A DNA stretch of 64,000 nucleotides from Aedes albopictus (GCF_035046485.1 NC_085137.1:129584703-129648702); one strand, 5' to 3'; counted from the first letter of the stretch, positions 9,106 through 19,975 are shown. The notes: generated from the sequence alone by a model not told the origin. A program made the numbers and translations.

Positions 9106-11315
9106 CAGGGCCGGATTTACAAATGTGGGGGCCCGGGGCCACAGTGTTGTGGGGGCCCTCTTTTTAGAGGATATTTTTTTTTTTCATTGTAGAAAAATCC
9201 TAAAAATATGAAAAATTCTTCCGAAAATTGGAGAAATTAATCTAGCTTAATTAGCGTAACTATAAAAAGGGCAATCCAAACATAACAGAGATACAGACAT
9301 GAAAATCTAGCCTGAAAAAGATTGTAAAAAAATATCAAATAAATCACGCTTTATCCGAAAGTGAGAGTGTTCATAGTACTAGATTCCATTGATCAAGTCG
9401 GAATTCATGAGAAAGTCCTTCAAGAAATTTAAAAACAGATTTCATAGGAGACATTTTCGATAAATTTCAAATAAAATTTATAGCGCTATCTTTGGGGCCG
9501 GTATTGCAAAAGCTCCAAATGGAATTTCTTGCGGAATCATTGATGAAATCTATAGCGTTGCTAACCGATTACTAGGTTTCTTTTTTTGTGGATCTTAAGC
9601 ATAAACATTTCTAACGCGACTTTAAGACGCAAAATAATTGTTGAGAACTCTTTGTGAAACTTCAAGAGGCAAAAAACTCATAGTGGTATTTTTAGCGGAA
9701 ATTCTATAAAAGCTGTTGAAGAAATTTCATCGGAAATAGATCATGAGTTCCTGATGGAATTTCTGTTTTAATTTGAATAGAAATATAAGTAAAATTTCGT
9801 AAAAATATTTTGCGGACGAATTTTTAGTCAATATAAACAAAAATTGGAAAATTGGAAAATAAGGAACCTATGAATTTGTTAAGAGTTGGCCTTGAATTAC
9901 ACATTTAAGCCAGGAAGAAAAATTCGTCATGAATTTAATCATATTGAAGAAAACCGAACCAGATCTTTGCAAAAAAAAATCCGCCTAAAATTCTTGCTAG
10001 TTCTTTTAATAATTCTGGGATTCGATTTGAATATTTTTTTTAAATTTTTTTTAATAATTTGAATAAATTATTAATTTATTAAGTTTGGTAAGCGGAATCA
10101 AACTCTACAACTTAAAAAAAAATCGTACTCTGATAGAAACACTTGCAAATCTTCAAAGAACTAATACCGTCGTGCGGGGTTACTTTTGAAATGCGGGGCT
10201 ACTTTGGACCTTTTTGAATATGGATTTTTAGAATTCAAAATACGGTTCAAATCTGTTTGATGTCTTAGGAACTATTATAAAGCAATAGTTTTCCCTTCAT
10301 TTGGTTGAAATTATTTTTCAAACAGACCGTTTATTGCTTGTCAGGACGCGAAAAAACATCGAATAAACCAATATAATATACATAACGTATCAGAACATTT
10401 GGTCTGTAGGCATTGTTTCTACAGTTCATAAATTTCAAAGGGTTGATCAATAAAATCAAAATGTATCAACGTAGCATATACAATCGAATATTTGTATCGT
10501 TATACGTTATAAATGACCGTTTCGCCCAAATAAAGGATTGATGGTCCCTTTTTTCAGGCTATCTATATAGCAATATCACGCTGCTCATAATACCAAAGGT
10601 AGCACAGAGCCATCTTAAAACGCATAATTTTATTTAAATTATATACGATACAGTATACTACAGTATTGGTACAATGTAGTTTTCCAAATAACCCTGGAAT
10701 TTTAAATGCAGTTTAGTTATAGATAAAAATGTCCAAAGTAGCCCCCATCCGGTTCTATATGAGATGTGTCCGATTGGTGTATGAACAACTTTTTTGTTTA
10801 TTGATGGATTTAGCTCAAATTTTGCATACATCCTACATACATACTCACAATTATTGTGTATAAAAATTGCGGAAATTCATTCACTAGTCTGGGAGTTATA
10901 ATGTCATAAAGTTGAAAAACCATGAAAAAGTGTATAAAGAAGCCCCGCACGACGGTACCAATAGTTTTCGACAGAAATAAACACGAATTTTCAGTAGAAA
11001 ATTTTGACTCTCTACTCCATAGAGTTTAAGATTTCATCCAGAATTCAGGTGAAGATGATCATTCCGAATCATAAAAATCTTAACAATTTTCAGAGAAAGT
11101 TTGAAATTTTATGAAAAGGCAGATATCTGCTTCTTTTTAATTTGAAGAACAATATTTTACACACATCTTGAGAGTAGAAGTACTTGTTATAAAAATTACG
11201 ATGTTTCTAGCACTACTTTTTTTCGGTTCCCATTTGAAGTTAGATTTTGTGGGGGCCCCTAAAATGTGGGGGCCCGGGGCCATGGCCCCCCTGGCCCCCC
11301 TTAAATCCGGCCCTG
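9106..11315. mobile_element. Complete 2.2-kb non-autonomous hAT-like transposon
   Basis: The termini are inverted repeats CAGGGCCGGATTTA (9106-) and TAAATCCGGCCCTG (ending 11315), with further subterminal GGGGGCCCGGGGCC on both sides. Perfect 8-bp target duplications AATGTAAC sit at 9098-9105 and 11316-11323. CAGGG ends with 8-bp duplications define the hAT superfamily. No transposase frame survives in the AT-rich interior, so the copy depended on a partner element. A second element (10167-10955) is nested inside it. Confidence 0.93.
10167..10955. mobile_element. TA-target MITE nested in the hAT element
   Basis: The inverted termini CCGTCGTGCGGGG (10167-) and CCCCGCACGACGG (ending 10955) are perfect and flanked by TA (10165-10166, 10956-10957). 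The subterminal regions (GCGGGGCTACTTTGGAC near 10192 and its complement near 10733) extend the symmetry. TA duplication points to the Tc1/mariner superfamily. No coding region is seen. Confidence 0.88.
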
Positions 11316-11323
11316 AATGTAAC

Positions 11324-11716
11324 TATGATTAGAAGAGAGATTTTTGACGAATTATCATCAACTTACCACCCGCATAGATAAATACAATTTGTATTACACT
11401 CCACACAGTATGCCCCCCTCATCTGTTACTGTTACTATACCACGAACAGGTGCTTTTCTGTTGAAACTATGAAACTCGAAACATTCAATCATAAAGAACG
11501 GTCTATGTACCCATACCAAGTTGTAACAATATGTCATATTGTGCAGAAATTGTCAAATAATATAGGGATGACAACTCAGGAGATATGGTGGCAATATAGA
11601 AAACCCTTTTCTCAAACGGTTTGCGATTATATTTTCGCAACACACTTACACAAGTGTATTTCACTATATGCCACTTAAATCCAACAGTTTGCCAAATAGT
11701 TGCGAACATTGGTGTA
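11324..11716. other. No gene seen
   Basis: Short overlapping frames on both strands (11469-11678, 11503-11709) have no motif. A short palindrome around ACACTTACACAAGTGT is the only structure noted. Confidence 0.4.
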
Positions 11717-13208
11717 CCCTGATAAAAAATATCATAAAAATACGATAAATTTTATTGTTACAACACCATTTTTTCGAAAAATATTCACCATTAAACGTAT
11801 TGTAATTTACACGGCACACTCACCATCACCCCTATTGTTCTATACCATTCGGCGAATGGTAAATGGCACTTTTACAATAAAAAATGGTGGTCGTTATGTA
11901 TCTTAACCATAACATTTTGAGAAAATTTTCATACACTTTTTCGCGAAAAACAATAGAATGTATTGTGTTTTTATGAGACATTTTTAGGGCAATTTTCAAA
12001 AGAAAACAATATATCTTAATGTTTTTTCATTGTTCTTACAATACAAATACAATTGATTGAATGGCGTCAAATGAATCGTTGTTACAATAAAAACACAATA
12101 ATATTTGTTGTTATTTGTAAGCAGTTTTCGCTTTTGAAAATCCATAGAATTTATATTTCCCGCTAACATTTATATCCAGCATTTACGAGCACCAACGGCC
12201 GCCAGAATGATATTCACATTTTAGGATAAGAATCAAACACTCTGATGTCTGTCTGGTATGTATTGCTTGGCAGCTGTTGAGAAGATCTATCTTCAATCTT
12301 TTCAAATAATTGCCAAATATCACAAGTCAGACCTCAGGTTGTATGATCCATACCATAAATCGTTCACAATTCATGTGGCCATTAGTATCTGTAAATGCTG
12401 GAGAAAAATGCTACCGAGAAATATGAATTCTTTGGTTTTTCAAAGGCGAAATCTGTTTACATAACAACAAATATTATTGCATGTTTATTTTAACATCGTC
12501 AATTGAACACCCAATTAAACTAATTGTATTTGTAGTGTTATCATTGGTAGTTTACTATTTACTAGATTCCTTTAATTTATTGGAAAACATTAGAAAAACC
12601 ATTGTTCATCTTTTTCTTGTCGTAACATCCTCACTTGGCTAAAACCTGCTTTTCAGCTAGTTTTCTATAAGTACTTCCTCAGTTATTCATTGAGAGCTTC
12701 CTCTGCCAACACGGCTTGACGTCTGTCAGTCGTTGAAGTTTTAGCGAAAACATTCGATAACCGAAACATCTATTGTATTCAAATTTATAACGAAAACTAT
12801 AAACAATATGTCAAGTGATTTTGTATTTGATTATTCAAACATGATCCAAGCAACAATAATATTTATGGTTATTTATTTGTTACGAATTGTTTTTAAGTGT
12901 AATTGAGAAATAAACTCTTTTTTAATAAGAAGTCCATAAGAACTTTGCAGGCACTTTTGCAACTATTTGAAAACAACTTAAATTAATTTTTACTGATAGT
13001 AACTTTAAATTATTATAGAACTATTGAAAAACAATCAAATCAATTTGTCACTAATAAAGCTAATGTTGACTCATTGTACGAACTATATGGGCTTGATTTC
13101 TATTGTAAAAAGTAACGATATATCTACTATGTGTTTTATTGTGAACAATAAATCCAGTCATATGTTAATAATATTTACCATGTAATGAATGGTAATTTTT
13201 TATCCGGG
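11717..13208. mobile_element. 1.5-kb TIR element, family 'CCCKGATAAAAAAT', copy 1
   Basis: The left end CCCTGATAAAAAATATCATA (11717) opposes the right end ATTTTTTATCCGGG (ending 13208). The flanks are TA on both sides (11715-11716, 13209-13210). The body is nearly identical to 48291-51111 over its whole length, including the 68-codon frame at 12258-12464, which therefore only reflects the repeat. Bases 12615-12735 contain a decayed fragment of the 3' half of a tRNA-derived SINE (compare 41026-41312). The superfamily is uncertain. Other members flank at TT, so the target rule seems to be TW. Confidence 0.85.
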
Positions 13209-13210
13209 TA

Positions 13211-13400
13211 TGTACCGATCGAGCTTTTGCAGTTTGTAGAGAAAAAACTTGAAAACTTGTCTCGGTAAATAAACGGTCCAAAGCAACTAGAGGGAGCAAA
13301 AAGGTAAGTTTTGCATGATTTTTCTATTTTGTTTTTTGGTGCTCAGTTTCCCCCGTATTCCAGTAGGAGCAGGAGATTGACCGACAACCACCGCGAAAAG
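13211..13400. other. Short gap before histone pseudogene
   Basis: Contains GGTAAGTTTTGC near 13292 and a CCCCGTATTCCAG near 13352, which look like a donor and an acceptor 70 bp apart. The following sequence is pseudogenic, so these are probably not functional. Confidence 0.3.
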
Positions 13401-13774
13401 CTCGGCACCACCGCACCGAAAGTAAGCGGAAAGGCCATCGAGAAGTCGTTCGCCGGCAAGGCTCAGAAAAACATCGTGAAGGGCGAAAAGAAGAAGGAAA
13501 GCTACGCTACAGGGTGCTGAAACAAGTCCATCCGGACACCGGTGTCTCGTCCCGTAACCCGTACCCGTAACAACAGCTTCGCCAACAAGTCGCCAACGAC
13601 ATCTACGAACGCATCGCCGCCGTAGCCTCCAGTCTGGCGCACTACAACAAGCGGTCGACGGTCACCTCCCGGGAAATTCAAACCGCCGTCCGGTTGCTGC
13701 TCCCCAGAGAGTTGGCCAAGCATGCTGTTTCCGAAGGTACCAAGGCCGTCACTAAATACACAAGCTCGAAGTAA
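13401..13774 (+). pseudogene. Decayed histone H2B copy
   Basis: The three forward frames together spell most of an H2B. The basic tail reads KVSGKA...GKAQKNIVKGEKKK, then [62 protein letters not shown] and [10 protein letters not shown], followed by TAA at 13772-13774. Family knowledge: H2B is a roughly 124-aa intronless core histone. Here the IYIYK segment is deleted, the frame shifts near 13515, a TAA interrupts near 13569 and the frame shifts again near 13590, so it cannot make H2B. The codons remain GC-rich, so decay is fairly recent. No poly(A) tract is obvious, and the mode of copying is not clear. Confidence 0.9.
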
Positions 13775-15292
13775 ACGAGGCAGACGCACCCCGAAAAATC
13801 GGATGTGTGTCTCTAGCGACTACAAATCCACTCCCACCGGAGCAAGAACGACAGTAGGTTTTCATCGCTGTAGGTGCCACCGGGGCCACAATGGGACGCG
13901 TCACGAATCGGGGAAGTTCAGCAGTCATCACTGCCCATCCTATCAGAAAGACCCGAGATGCTCCTCTTTCAATGAAGGATGCGCTGCACGCAATGATGCG
14001 TGGAGGTCTTTGGAAAAGTGTAAATCCTCTTGTGAGTGGAGGTGATAATTATTACTTAATGAATAAAAAGATCTTGAACGCATAACCGCAATTTTGTTTT
14101 TAAATGGTTCAAATACACTGGACCCATATGGCATAAGCTTGAATAACCATCTAAGATCATAAATCAATAATAACACATACAGTGTTCGTTTTCCTTCCAA
14201 ATTTATGGTTAAACTGTTCTCTAACCATTTGCTATGCGGTAAATTGTCTGAAAAACTGGATAGTATATTGACAGTAAGCTTTACGGTTTTGCGAAAAATT
14301 TGTTCGAGAAAACGAGAGATTTTTTATGGTAACCAATCTTAACCGCCTATTCCACATACTGTAAATTGGCGGATTACCATTTGTCAAACTGGCAAATCTG
14401 TACATGGTATGGTTATCATACTGTTATCTCACACAGTCTGAGAAATGGTTCAATGACAATTGCTAATGGTCATCTACAGTATGAGAAACGTTGCGTTTAA
14501 AGTTAGTGATTATGCGGGCAGCAGCCTATTCCGGCCTTGACACCGGCAACCCCCTGTGACGAAGCCGCATTGCACCACCGTGCATCCTGTATTCTTATGT
14601 TTAAATCTTTTGCTAAGATCTTTTCCGTCGCCCTGAAATACAAAAACGTGATGTAATATAGAAATATTCAGTAAAATATCAAATATTTCTTATTTACCCG
14701 CAAAAATTTTCACCTCCCTGTAGCTGATCGACCATCTTGAAAAGAAAAGGAGAAATATCAACAAAGTTCACGGGAGGCGACAGGTTCATGAGCCACTATT
14801 TGGAATTATGTGTGAAGCTATATAGATTTTTACTATAAGGGATGACACATAAACCTATAGCAGTCTCACAAACAAAGTATATGTGTGGCGGTTATAAACG
14901 TCGGAATGAACTCTGTCTTTGAAATATGTGTTTTCACACATAAATAAAATCATTGGATTTTTTGTAGTGTAGATATCCAACTGAAGCATCGCAGTATGCA
15001 TGCAGTTGGCATCGCCGCACTTACCCCATCTGTTAGTCGACGGGTGAATTAAACCACCTAGGAGGTGCGCATTTTCAATGGAACTACCCTGCGCACTTGA
15101 TGGGTTTGCCGAAACCTTGGCAACTGACGTGTTGTGTTTTGTGGAAAAAAAAAATGCAACCAAATGAGACGGAGCAGTAGTACTTGCTCCAGTAGGGTCA
15201 CCAAAACAGTCAGCGCCTGGGGATCTATATATTGATGGACGTTAAAAAATCAAAGGATGAACTCTTTTTATAATATAATTATGTAAATGAAA
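13775..15292. other. Unassigned sequence after the H2B pseudogene
   Basis: The frame 13891-14085 (64 codons, starting MGRVTNRGSSAVITAHPIRK) is GC-rich and could be a decayed exon, but no family is recognised. Bases 14100-14520 are AT-rich and contain AACCAT/ATGGTT words suggestive of an old palindrome without clear ends. Bases 14855-15163 have a minus-strand frame without motif. GTCGACGGGTGAA near 15036 is echoed in inverted form near 15983 (TTCACCCGTCGAC), around the gene-like block described next. Confidence 0.35.
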
Positions 15293-15863
15293 TTAAATAA
15301 TAGTTCGACAAAATATAGAGCTGCGACGACTGTGGGGCATCGCACCGATAAACGCTCGATAATTGCTTCCGGACTTCGGCGATGAGATTTGTAGATTATC
15401 GTCGGTTGGTTGACGCCCTGAACCTTTTCCCAATGAGCTATGATGGATCGCCTCGTGCGGAGTTCTCCCAGTGCCCGACCAGAATCCTACATCTTCCTTT
15501 GGGATTGCGAAGATGTCGTCCAGCATGAAAATGAGAACCTGCGATCTTTTCTTGTGGTCTAGGTTCAGATGACCGTCGAAAACGCTCATCATTAGATTGG
15601 GATCATCTACAGGCAAGCCTCCAGGTATCGCTGGATCCGACACACCGGTTCCCAATCTGCAGAGGTGTACATACACCGGGTCATATTTGGGGACATCGTG
15701 GAATTCTGATGTGGTTTCAAACAAGCTGGAAGAAACGCAAAATATGAAATTTTGAATAATTGAAAACATATTGTTGTATACTACCTGTAGATGGTTCCCT
15801 TGATTCCGTTGATCAGAACTTTCACAGTTACGAAACACGCATTAACGATACGCCGTTTTCTTT
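15293..15863 (-). CDS. Gene-like minus-strand region, two exons, unrecognised protein
   Basis: Exon 2 (15725-15293) is open for about 143 codons and ends in TAA. It starts at an acceptor TTTCTTCCAG and encodes LFETTSEFHDVPKYDPVYVH, then PNLMMSVFDGHLNLDHKK and QVLIFMLDDIFAIPKED. A 59-bp intron (GTAGTA...CAG) separates it from an upstream exon at 15785-about 15863, whose matching phase reads TVKVLINGIKGTIYS. The frame is intact across the junction, which supports splicing. The upstream exon has no ATG in that phase before a stop, so either another exon lies further right or translation uses the 15838 ATG in another phase. The C-terminal third is low in conserved features. Function unknown; it might be a captured or domesticated sequence. 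Confidence 0.35.
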
Positions 15864-16264
15864 TCCAACTCTAACGAACTCGAAATGACAGTTTGTTTGA
15901 TTGAAATTTCTATTCCATGTTACCAGGTTACTTAGATACAAAACAACAGGCTACACATGCGCAGGGCAGAGTAAATGAATAGTTCACCCGTCGACCACCA
16001 TTCCGAGATAGGCGCTACTGTTTTGTTGCCAGCTATTTTCATAAGTTGGAAATCTATGTATTAATTATCTAAGGTAAAAGTCACATTTGACTTCTTTTAC
16101 TGTGCGAGCTGTTTTCAAATTTTCTGTGGGAGTGAGCAGTAGGCCAGATTTGTGCAGAGGCTCATTAGCCTGTGCACCAGTTTGTGCTATCTTCCTCACT
16201 CCTTCGTAATTTTTGAAAATGGGGACCTCAGTAAACGTCAAATTTCCTGTGGGAGAGAGCAATT
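15864..16264. other. No gene seen
   Basis: Contains two copies of TGTGGGAGWGAGCA (near 16125 and 16248) and overlapping frames on both strands without motifs. Confidence 0.35.
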
Positions 16265-17101
16265 CCCGGATAAAAACTATTTGTATTTGGTGAAAACCAT
16301 TCCTACACCATACAGTGTAACAGCTACAATAAAGGGTATTGTAATGGAATGGTTCGCTAAAAGCTGTGCAGATTGTAGCTACTATACATTTACATCCGAT
16401 CTTTATGTAACGATATATTATACTGTTTTTCTTACGTTTGAACCATAGACTAATTTCAAGACCTCGATGTAACGATCAAATTTTCGGTGTCCAGTCCGGT
16501 ACCCAATAAATATTCATAACCGTGTATTTTTTTCCGCGTAAATTGCCTTTTGTGTAAATTTTATTTAGCGTGTTACACTGATCTGACAGCTCTGACAGTA
16601 AGGGACTAAACATAAATTACGTAAAGTGGGTACCGAGGATTGTTCACAATCTGCGAACTTGACTGCGGAAAAAATTGCGACCATGACGCCGCTGTTTGAA
16701 CCTTTCACTTTTCCGAAATATTTTTTTTTCCGTTTATTTTAAATTATTTATTCAGTTTTAGATTTATCCGTGCTTTGTTTTGTTGATGTTCGTGACTTTT
16801 TTGTTGCAAAGGAAAGGAAAGAGAAAAAAGTGAATAAGTTGAAACATCTATTCAAAGTCAATAAAATGATTAAATAAGTGGTAAACTAGGTGTCCTAAGG
16901 ACTGCAGATCCAAGAGATATGGCGGGCTAGGTGCGCAGAGGCAGAGTGCGATGAGAGGAATACGAATGTAGGTCAACCCGGAGAAACGCAGGTCAGATTA
17001 CCGTAAATCAGTGGATGAGTTCAACACTATTCTTTCTTGAAAATCGTTCAACGTGTTACATCTGTTTGTCTGTGATTATATGGTTTATGTAATGTAAAAC
17101 A

Positions 17102-17593
17102 ATATTGTCGCGCTTATCTTAGATTCTCAGCAAGCTGCGTTCGAAACGCGCAGCCTCAGATCGCGCCAGACCGCGCACGTATGATTTATACACGGTGTGC
17201 ACCATGGCTAAAACTGTTTTGCAGCCGCCGGGTGGAGCTGTCAGCCGCCGTGTACAAATCAAACGGGCGCAATCTTATGGCGGCTGACTCAGATCAGCAG
17301 GATCTGAGTGATTAAGCTATGATGCACAATATTGTGCATCCCAGCTTAATCACTCAGATGCTGATGATCTTAACCAGCCATCGTTTATCGCGAAAAGATT
17401 GCGCCCCGTTTGATTTGTATATGGCGGCTGATCTCGCGGCTGATTATCCATGACAGCTCCCACCCGGCGGCTGCAAAAACAGTTTTAGCCAAGGTGCACA
17501 CCGTGTGTAAATCATACGAGCGCGGTCTGGCGCGATCTGATGCTGCGCGTTTCGAACGCAGCTTGTTGAGAATGTAAGATAAGCGCGACAATA
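17102..17593. mobile_element. Long foldback element (about 490 bp)
   Basis: The two ends TATTGTCGCGCTTATCTTA and TAAGATAAGCGCGACAATA are perfect complements. The arms run about 220 bp inward with few differences (for example GCGCGCAGC, GGTGTGCACC, GCAGCCGCCGGGTGG and their complements). The centre is the short palindrome GATGCACAATATTGTGCATC near 17320. GC content is high for the region. The open frames at 17385-17653 are by-products of the symmetry. Confidence 0.9.
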
Positions 17594-17654
17594 CAACATA
17601 ACAAAAGAGAACCATTCCAAAACCATTTGATTAAATGTAGGGTATCGCGCCACT

Positions 17655-18110
17655 TAGGCGGTGGCTTCTATATTCGTCTGTTTTCCACTATAACTCAGTC
17701 AATTTTGAACCAATTGACTTGAAATGTTGTACACGGGTATACAGTAGACGTTCGATAACTGCAACATGTTTACGTTTCACTTAGCGAACGAAAATTCGAT
17801 AACTGCAATGCCTGACAGTGTCAACAAGCCGTTAATTGACGTAAAATGAACGAAAAATTCATTCGACTGTTCATTAGGGCTAACATGGCGCACCATTTTG
17901 ACGTTTGGCGGTGCGATAACTGCAAATTTGTTGCACTTACCGGACTTGCAGTTAAAAAGCATTGCAGTTAAATCGTTTGCACCGACCGAACGTCTACTGT
18001 ATACTATACCTATCTCACCACATTCCAAAAGTTGTGTCAATTGGTTCAAATTTGACTGAGTTATAGTGTAAAACAGACAAATATAGAAGCCACCGCCCAA
18101 GTAGCGCGAT
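17655..18110. mobile_element. 'CTGAGTTATAGC'-family palindrome split by a pogo-like MITE
   Basis: The outer arms GGCGGTGGCTTCTATATT (near 17658) and its complement (near 18080) enclose CACTATAACTCAGTCAATTT and its complement. The element at 17742-17999 has inserted near the symmetry centre. The 139-codon minus-strand frame at 17777-18196 reads through both elements and is not a gene. Confidence 0.8.
17742..17999. mobile_element. TA-target MITE 'CAGTAGACGTTCG', copy 1
   Basis: The termini CAGTAGACGTTCG and CGAACGTCTACTG are perfect inverted repeats flanked by TA. The subterminal TAACTGCAA repeats on both sides. The TIR start CAGT and TA duplication suggest the pogo/Tigger branch of Tc1/mariner (inference). 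Further copies are at 21012-21268 (inverted), 50779-51030 and 52153-52410. Confidence 0.9.
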
Positions 18111-18343
18111 TCCCTATAGCCAGTAGTGAAATTACAATTAAAAACAATATATTTACGGTACATTTTATTGTTTGAAACTATATATGTACCATACAATGTA
18201 CGGTATATTAAAACCCACGTATCAGTATTTAGAACAATTCATTTACAATAAAATGTATGGTTTTGCAAAAATATATATATGGAGAAAAATATTTTTTTAT
18301 ATTGTTACGATACTTAACAAACTGTATAATATATTGTAAAAAT

Positions 18344-18600
18344 CTAGATTGAGTTTAAATAAGGGCGAAAGTAACATGAGAGAGTTCTCTTCATCGACTC
18401 TCTCTTCTGCAAATTAAAGTGACAAGATGCAAATTCAATCGAACTTTTTTACATTTAGACGCTAGATTGCATCACAACCTAGCGATTTATGACCAAAAAG
18501 TGCAACCATACTTGCATCTTGTCACTTTAATTTGAAGAAGAGAGAGTCGATGAGGAGAACTCGCTCATGTTACTTTCGCCCTTATTTAAACTCAATCTAG
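18344..18600. mobile_element. 257-bp foldback MITE
   Basis: The left arm begins CTAGATTGAGTTTAAATAAG and the right arm ends in its exact complement. The symmetry runs for about 45 bp at full identity (GGGCGAAAGTAACATGAG) and further imperfectly (CTTCATCGACTCTCTCTTC). No coding region. Confidence 0.9.
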
Positions 18601-18671
18601 AAATCTTATTTACAATTCGCTGTATGATGTCTACATTACATACTCGATTACATATTATTCTTTTTGTATAC

Positions 18672-19443
18672 CGCATTTAGTTCACTACTGGACTGCGAAC
18701 TGCGACATTATAAGTGCGAAAACGTCAATAAAAGTGCGCGATTGCATCAAATCAGGTTGATGTCTTCGGCGCACTCGAGGGGCGGATCACTTCCAAAACA
18801 ACTGAATCGAAAATGCGTTTTGATGAAAATGCGTTACAAAATGCTCCAATGCGTTGAAAAATGCATTTGAAAATGTAATGCGTTGAAAAATGCGCCAAAA
18901 TAGCCAATGCGTTGAAAAATGCACAGGAATGCATGGCGAATTTTCGGAGTTTTAATACACAATTTGTTGAAAAATACGTCAATGCATAGGAAAATGCGTG
19001 TAATTAATCAATGCGTACAAAAATGCGAGCATTTCACCAATGCGCTTAAGAATGCGTGTTTTCTATCAATGCGTAGAAAAATGCGTGTTTTCTATCAATG
19101 CGTAGAAAAATGCAAGTTTGTTTGTCAATGCGTATAAAAATACGAACAATTTCATCAATGCGTTGAAAAGTGCATGCTGTAAAATTTTGACAGGTGTTGT
19201 TCAATTTTAGAAATGCGTACCTTAATACGCCAATGCGTAACAAAATGCGCCATTGCGTATGTCAATACGCAAGGCTGAATCGAAAATGCGCTAGTGATTT
19301 GCCCCTCGGGCGCACTATTTCTTCAATCTATAGAGAACAAGTGCTCTGAAGACACCGAGTTGATTTGATGCAATCGCGCACTTTTATTAGCGTTTTCGCA
19401 CTCGTGAAAACTAGTGCGATAGTCCAGTGGTGAACTAAATGCG
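18672..19443. mobile_element. TIR element filled with an ATGCG minisatellite
   Basis: The arms CGCATTTAGTTCACTACTGG and CCAGTGGTGAACTAAATGCG flank about 770 bp, with further arm symmetry (AAAAGTGCGCGATTGCATCA and complement). Between about 18795 and 19290 the sequence is a run of roughly 25 degenerate copies of CAATGCGTTGAAAAATGCG-like words, of irregular length. Frames on both strands (18752-18982, 18919-19137, 19046-19243) simply translate this repeat. Confidence 0.85.
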
Positions 19444-19534
19444 CTATATTTTTGTGGTGTATATTGTAACAATATGGTTCTAGTACTGTTACAATACAAC
19501 TTTCGGTTTTTCTACTGTATTTTTTATTCGGGTT

Positions 19535-19975
19535 GGATTTAGCGATGCCAATTGTGGTGGAGATCCCGACAACCGAAAGTCGACGACGGGCTACGTATTC
19601 ACGCTACAAAATGGAGCCATATCATGGAACGTGAAGAAGCAGCCAATCGTCGCCCTATCATCCTGTGAGGCGGAGTACATGGCTCTGTCCAGAACCATTC
19701 AGGAGGCGATGTGGTGGAACAAACTACGTTCGCAGCTGTTTGAGGAGCGTTCGGTGCCGGTAAACTGCGACAACCAGTTGGCAATCAGCATCGCAAATAA
19801 CGGTTCCTACAACCCTCCGCTACAAGCATCCGCTACCACTTTGTGCATGATTGCCTACAACAAGGAGTAGCGCAGCTACGGTACATTCCGACGGCGGAAC
19901 AACCAGCCGACGGATTCACGAAGCCATTAGCGGTTAAAAAACAACGTATAGATTTTGTGAACTTCTAGGCGTCTC
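19535..19975 (+). pseudogene. Ty1/copia RNase H end of pol, decayed
   Basis: The translation shows the copia-type RNase H region in order: GFSDANCGGDPDNRKSTTGY, VFTLQNGAISWNVKKQP, VALSSCEAEYMALS, EAMWWNKL, NCDNQLAISIANN, then YIPTAEQPADGFTKPL. The catalytic Asp of SDA and the EAEYMALS motif are present. A frameshift occurs near 19826 (after NNGSYNP), the frame ends at TAG 19868, and a second frame continues to about 19960. The upstream integrase and RT are missing, replaced by the 3.3-kb composite element. The purine run GGGAGGAG near 19983 could be the polypurine tract. Confidence 0.85.

Larger units (their letters stand above)
16265..19532. mobile_element. 3.3-kb composite TIR element, family 'CCCGGATAAAAA'
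   Basis: The left end CCCGGATAAAAACTATTTG (16265) opposes the right end TATTTTTTATTCGGG (ending 19532). TT flanks both sides (16263-16264, 19533-19534). The termini match those of 11717-13208 and 48291-51111. The interior is mostly other palindromic elements, each annotated separately, which have expanded the original unit. The insertion abuts a copia RNase H remnant at 19535. Confidence 0.65.

Noticed and set aside
15036..15995. GTCGACGGGTGAA / TTCACCCGTCGAC as ends of one element around the unknown gene
   Set aside because: Only 13 bases match, no target duplication and no extended symmetry; could be chance.
17777..18196. 139-codon minus-strand frame
   Set aside because: It reads through two nested palindromic elements; its parts recur wherever the MITE recurs (21049-21240).
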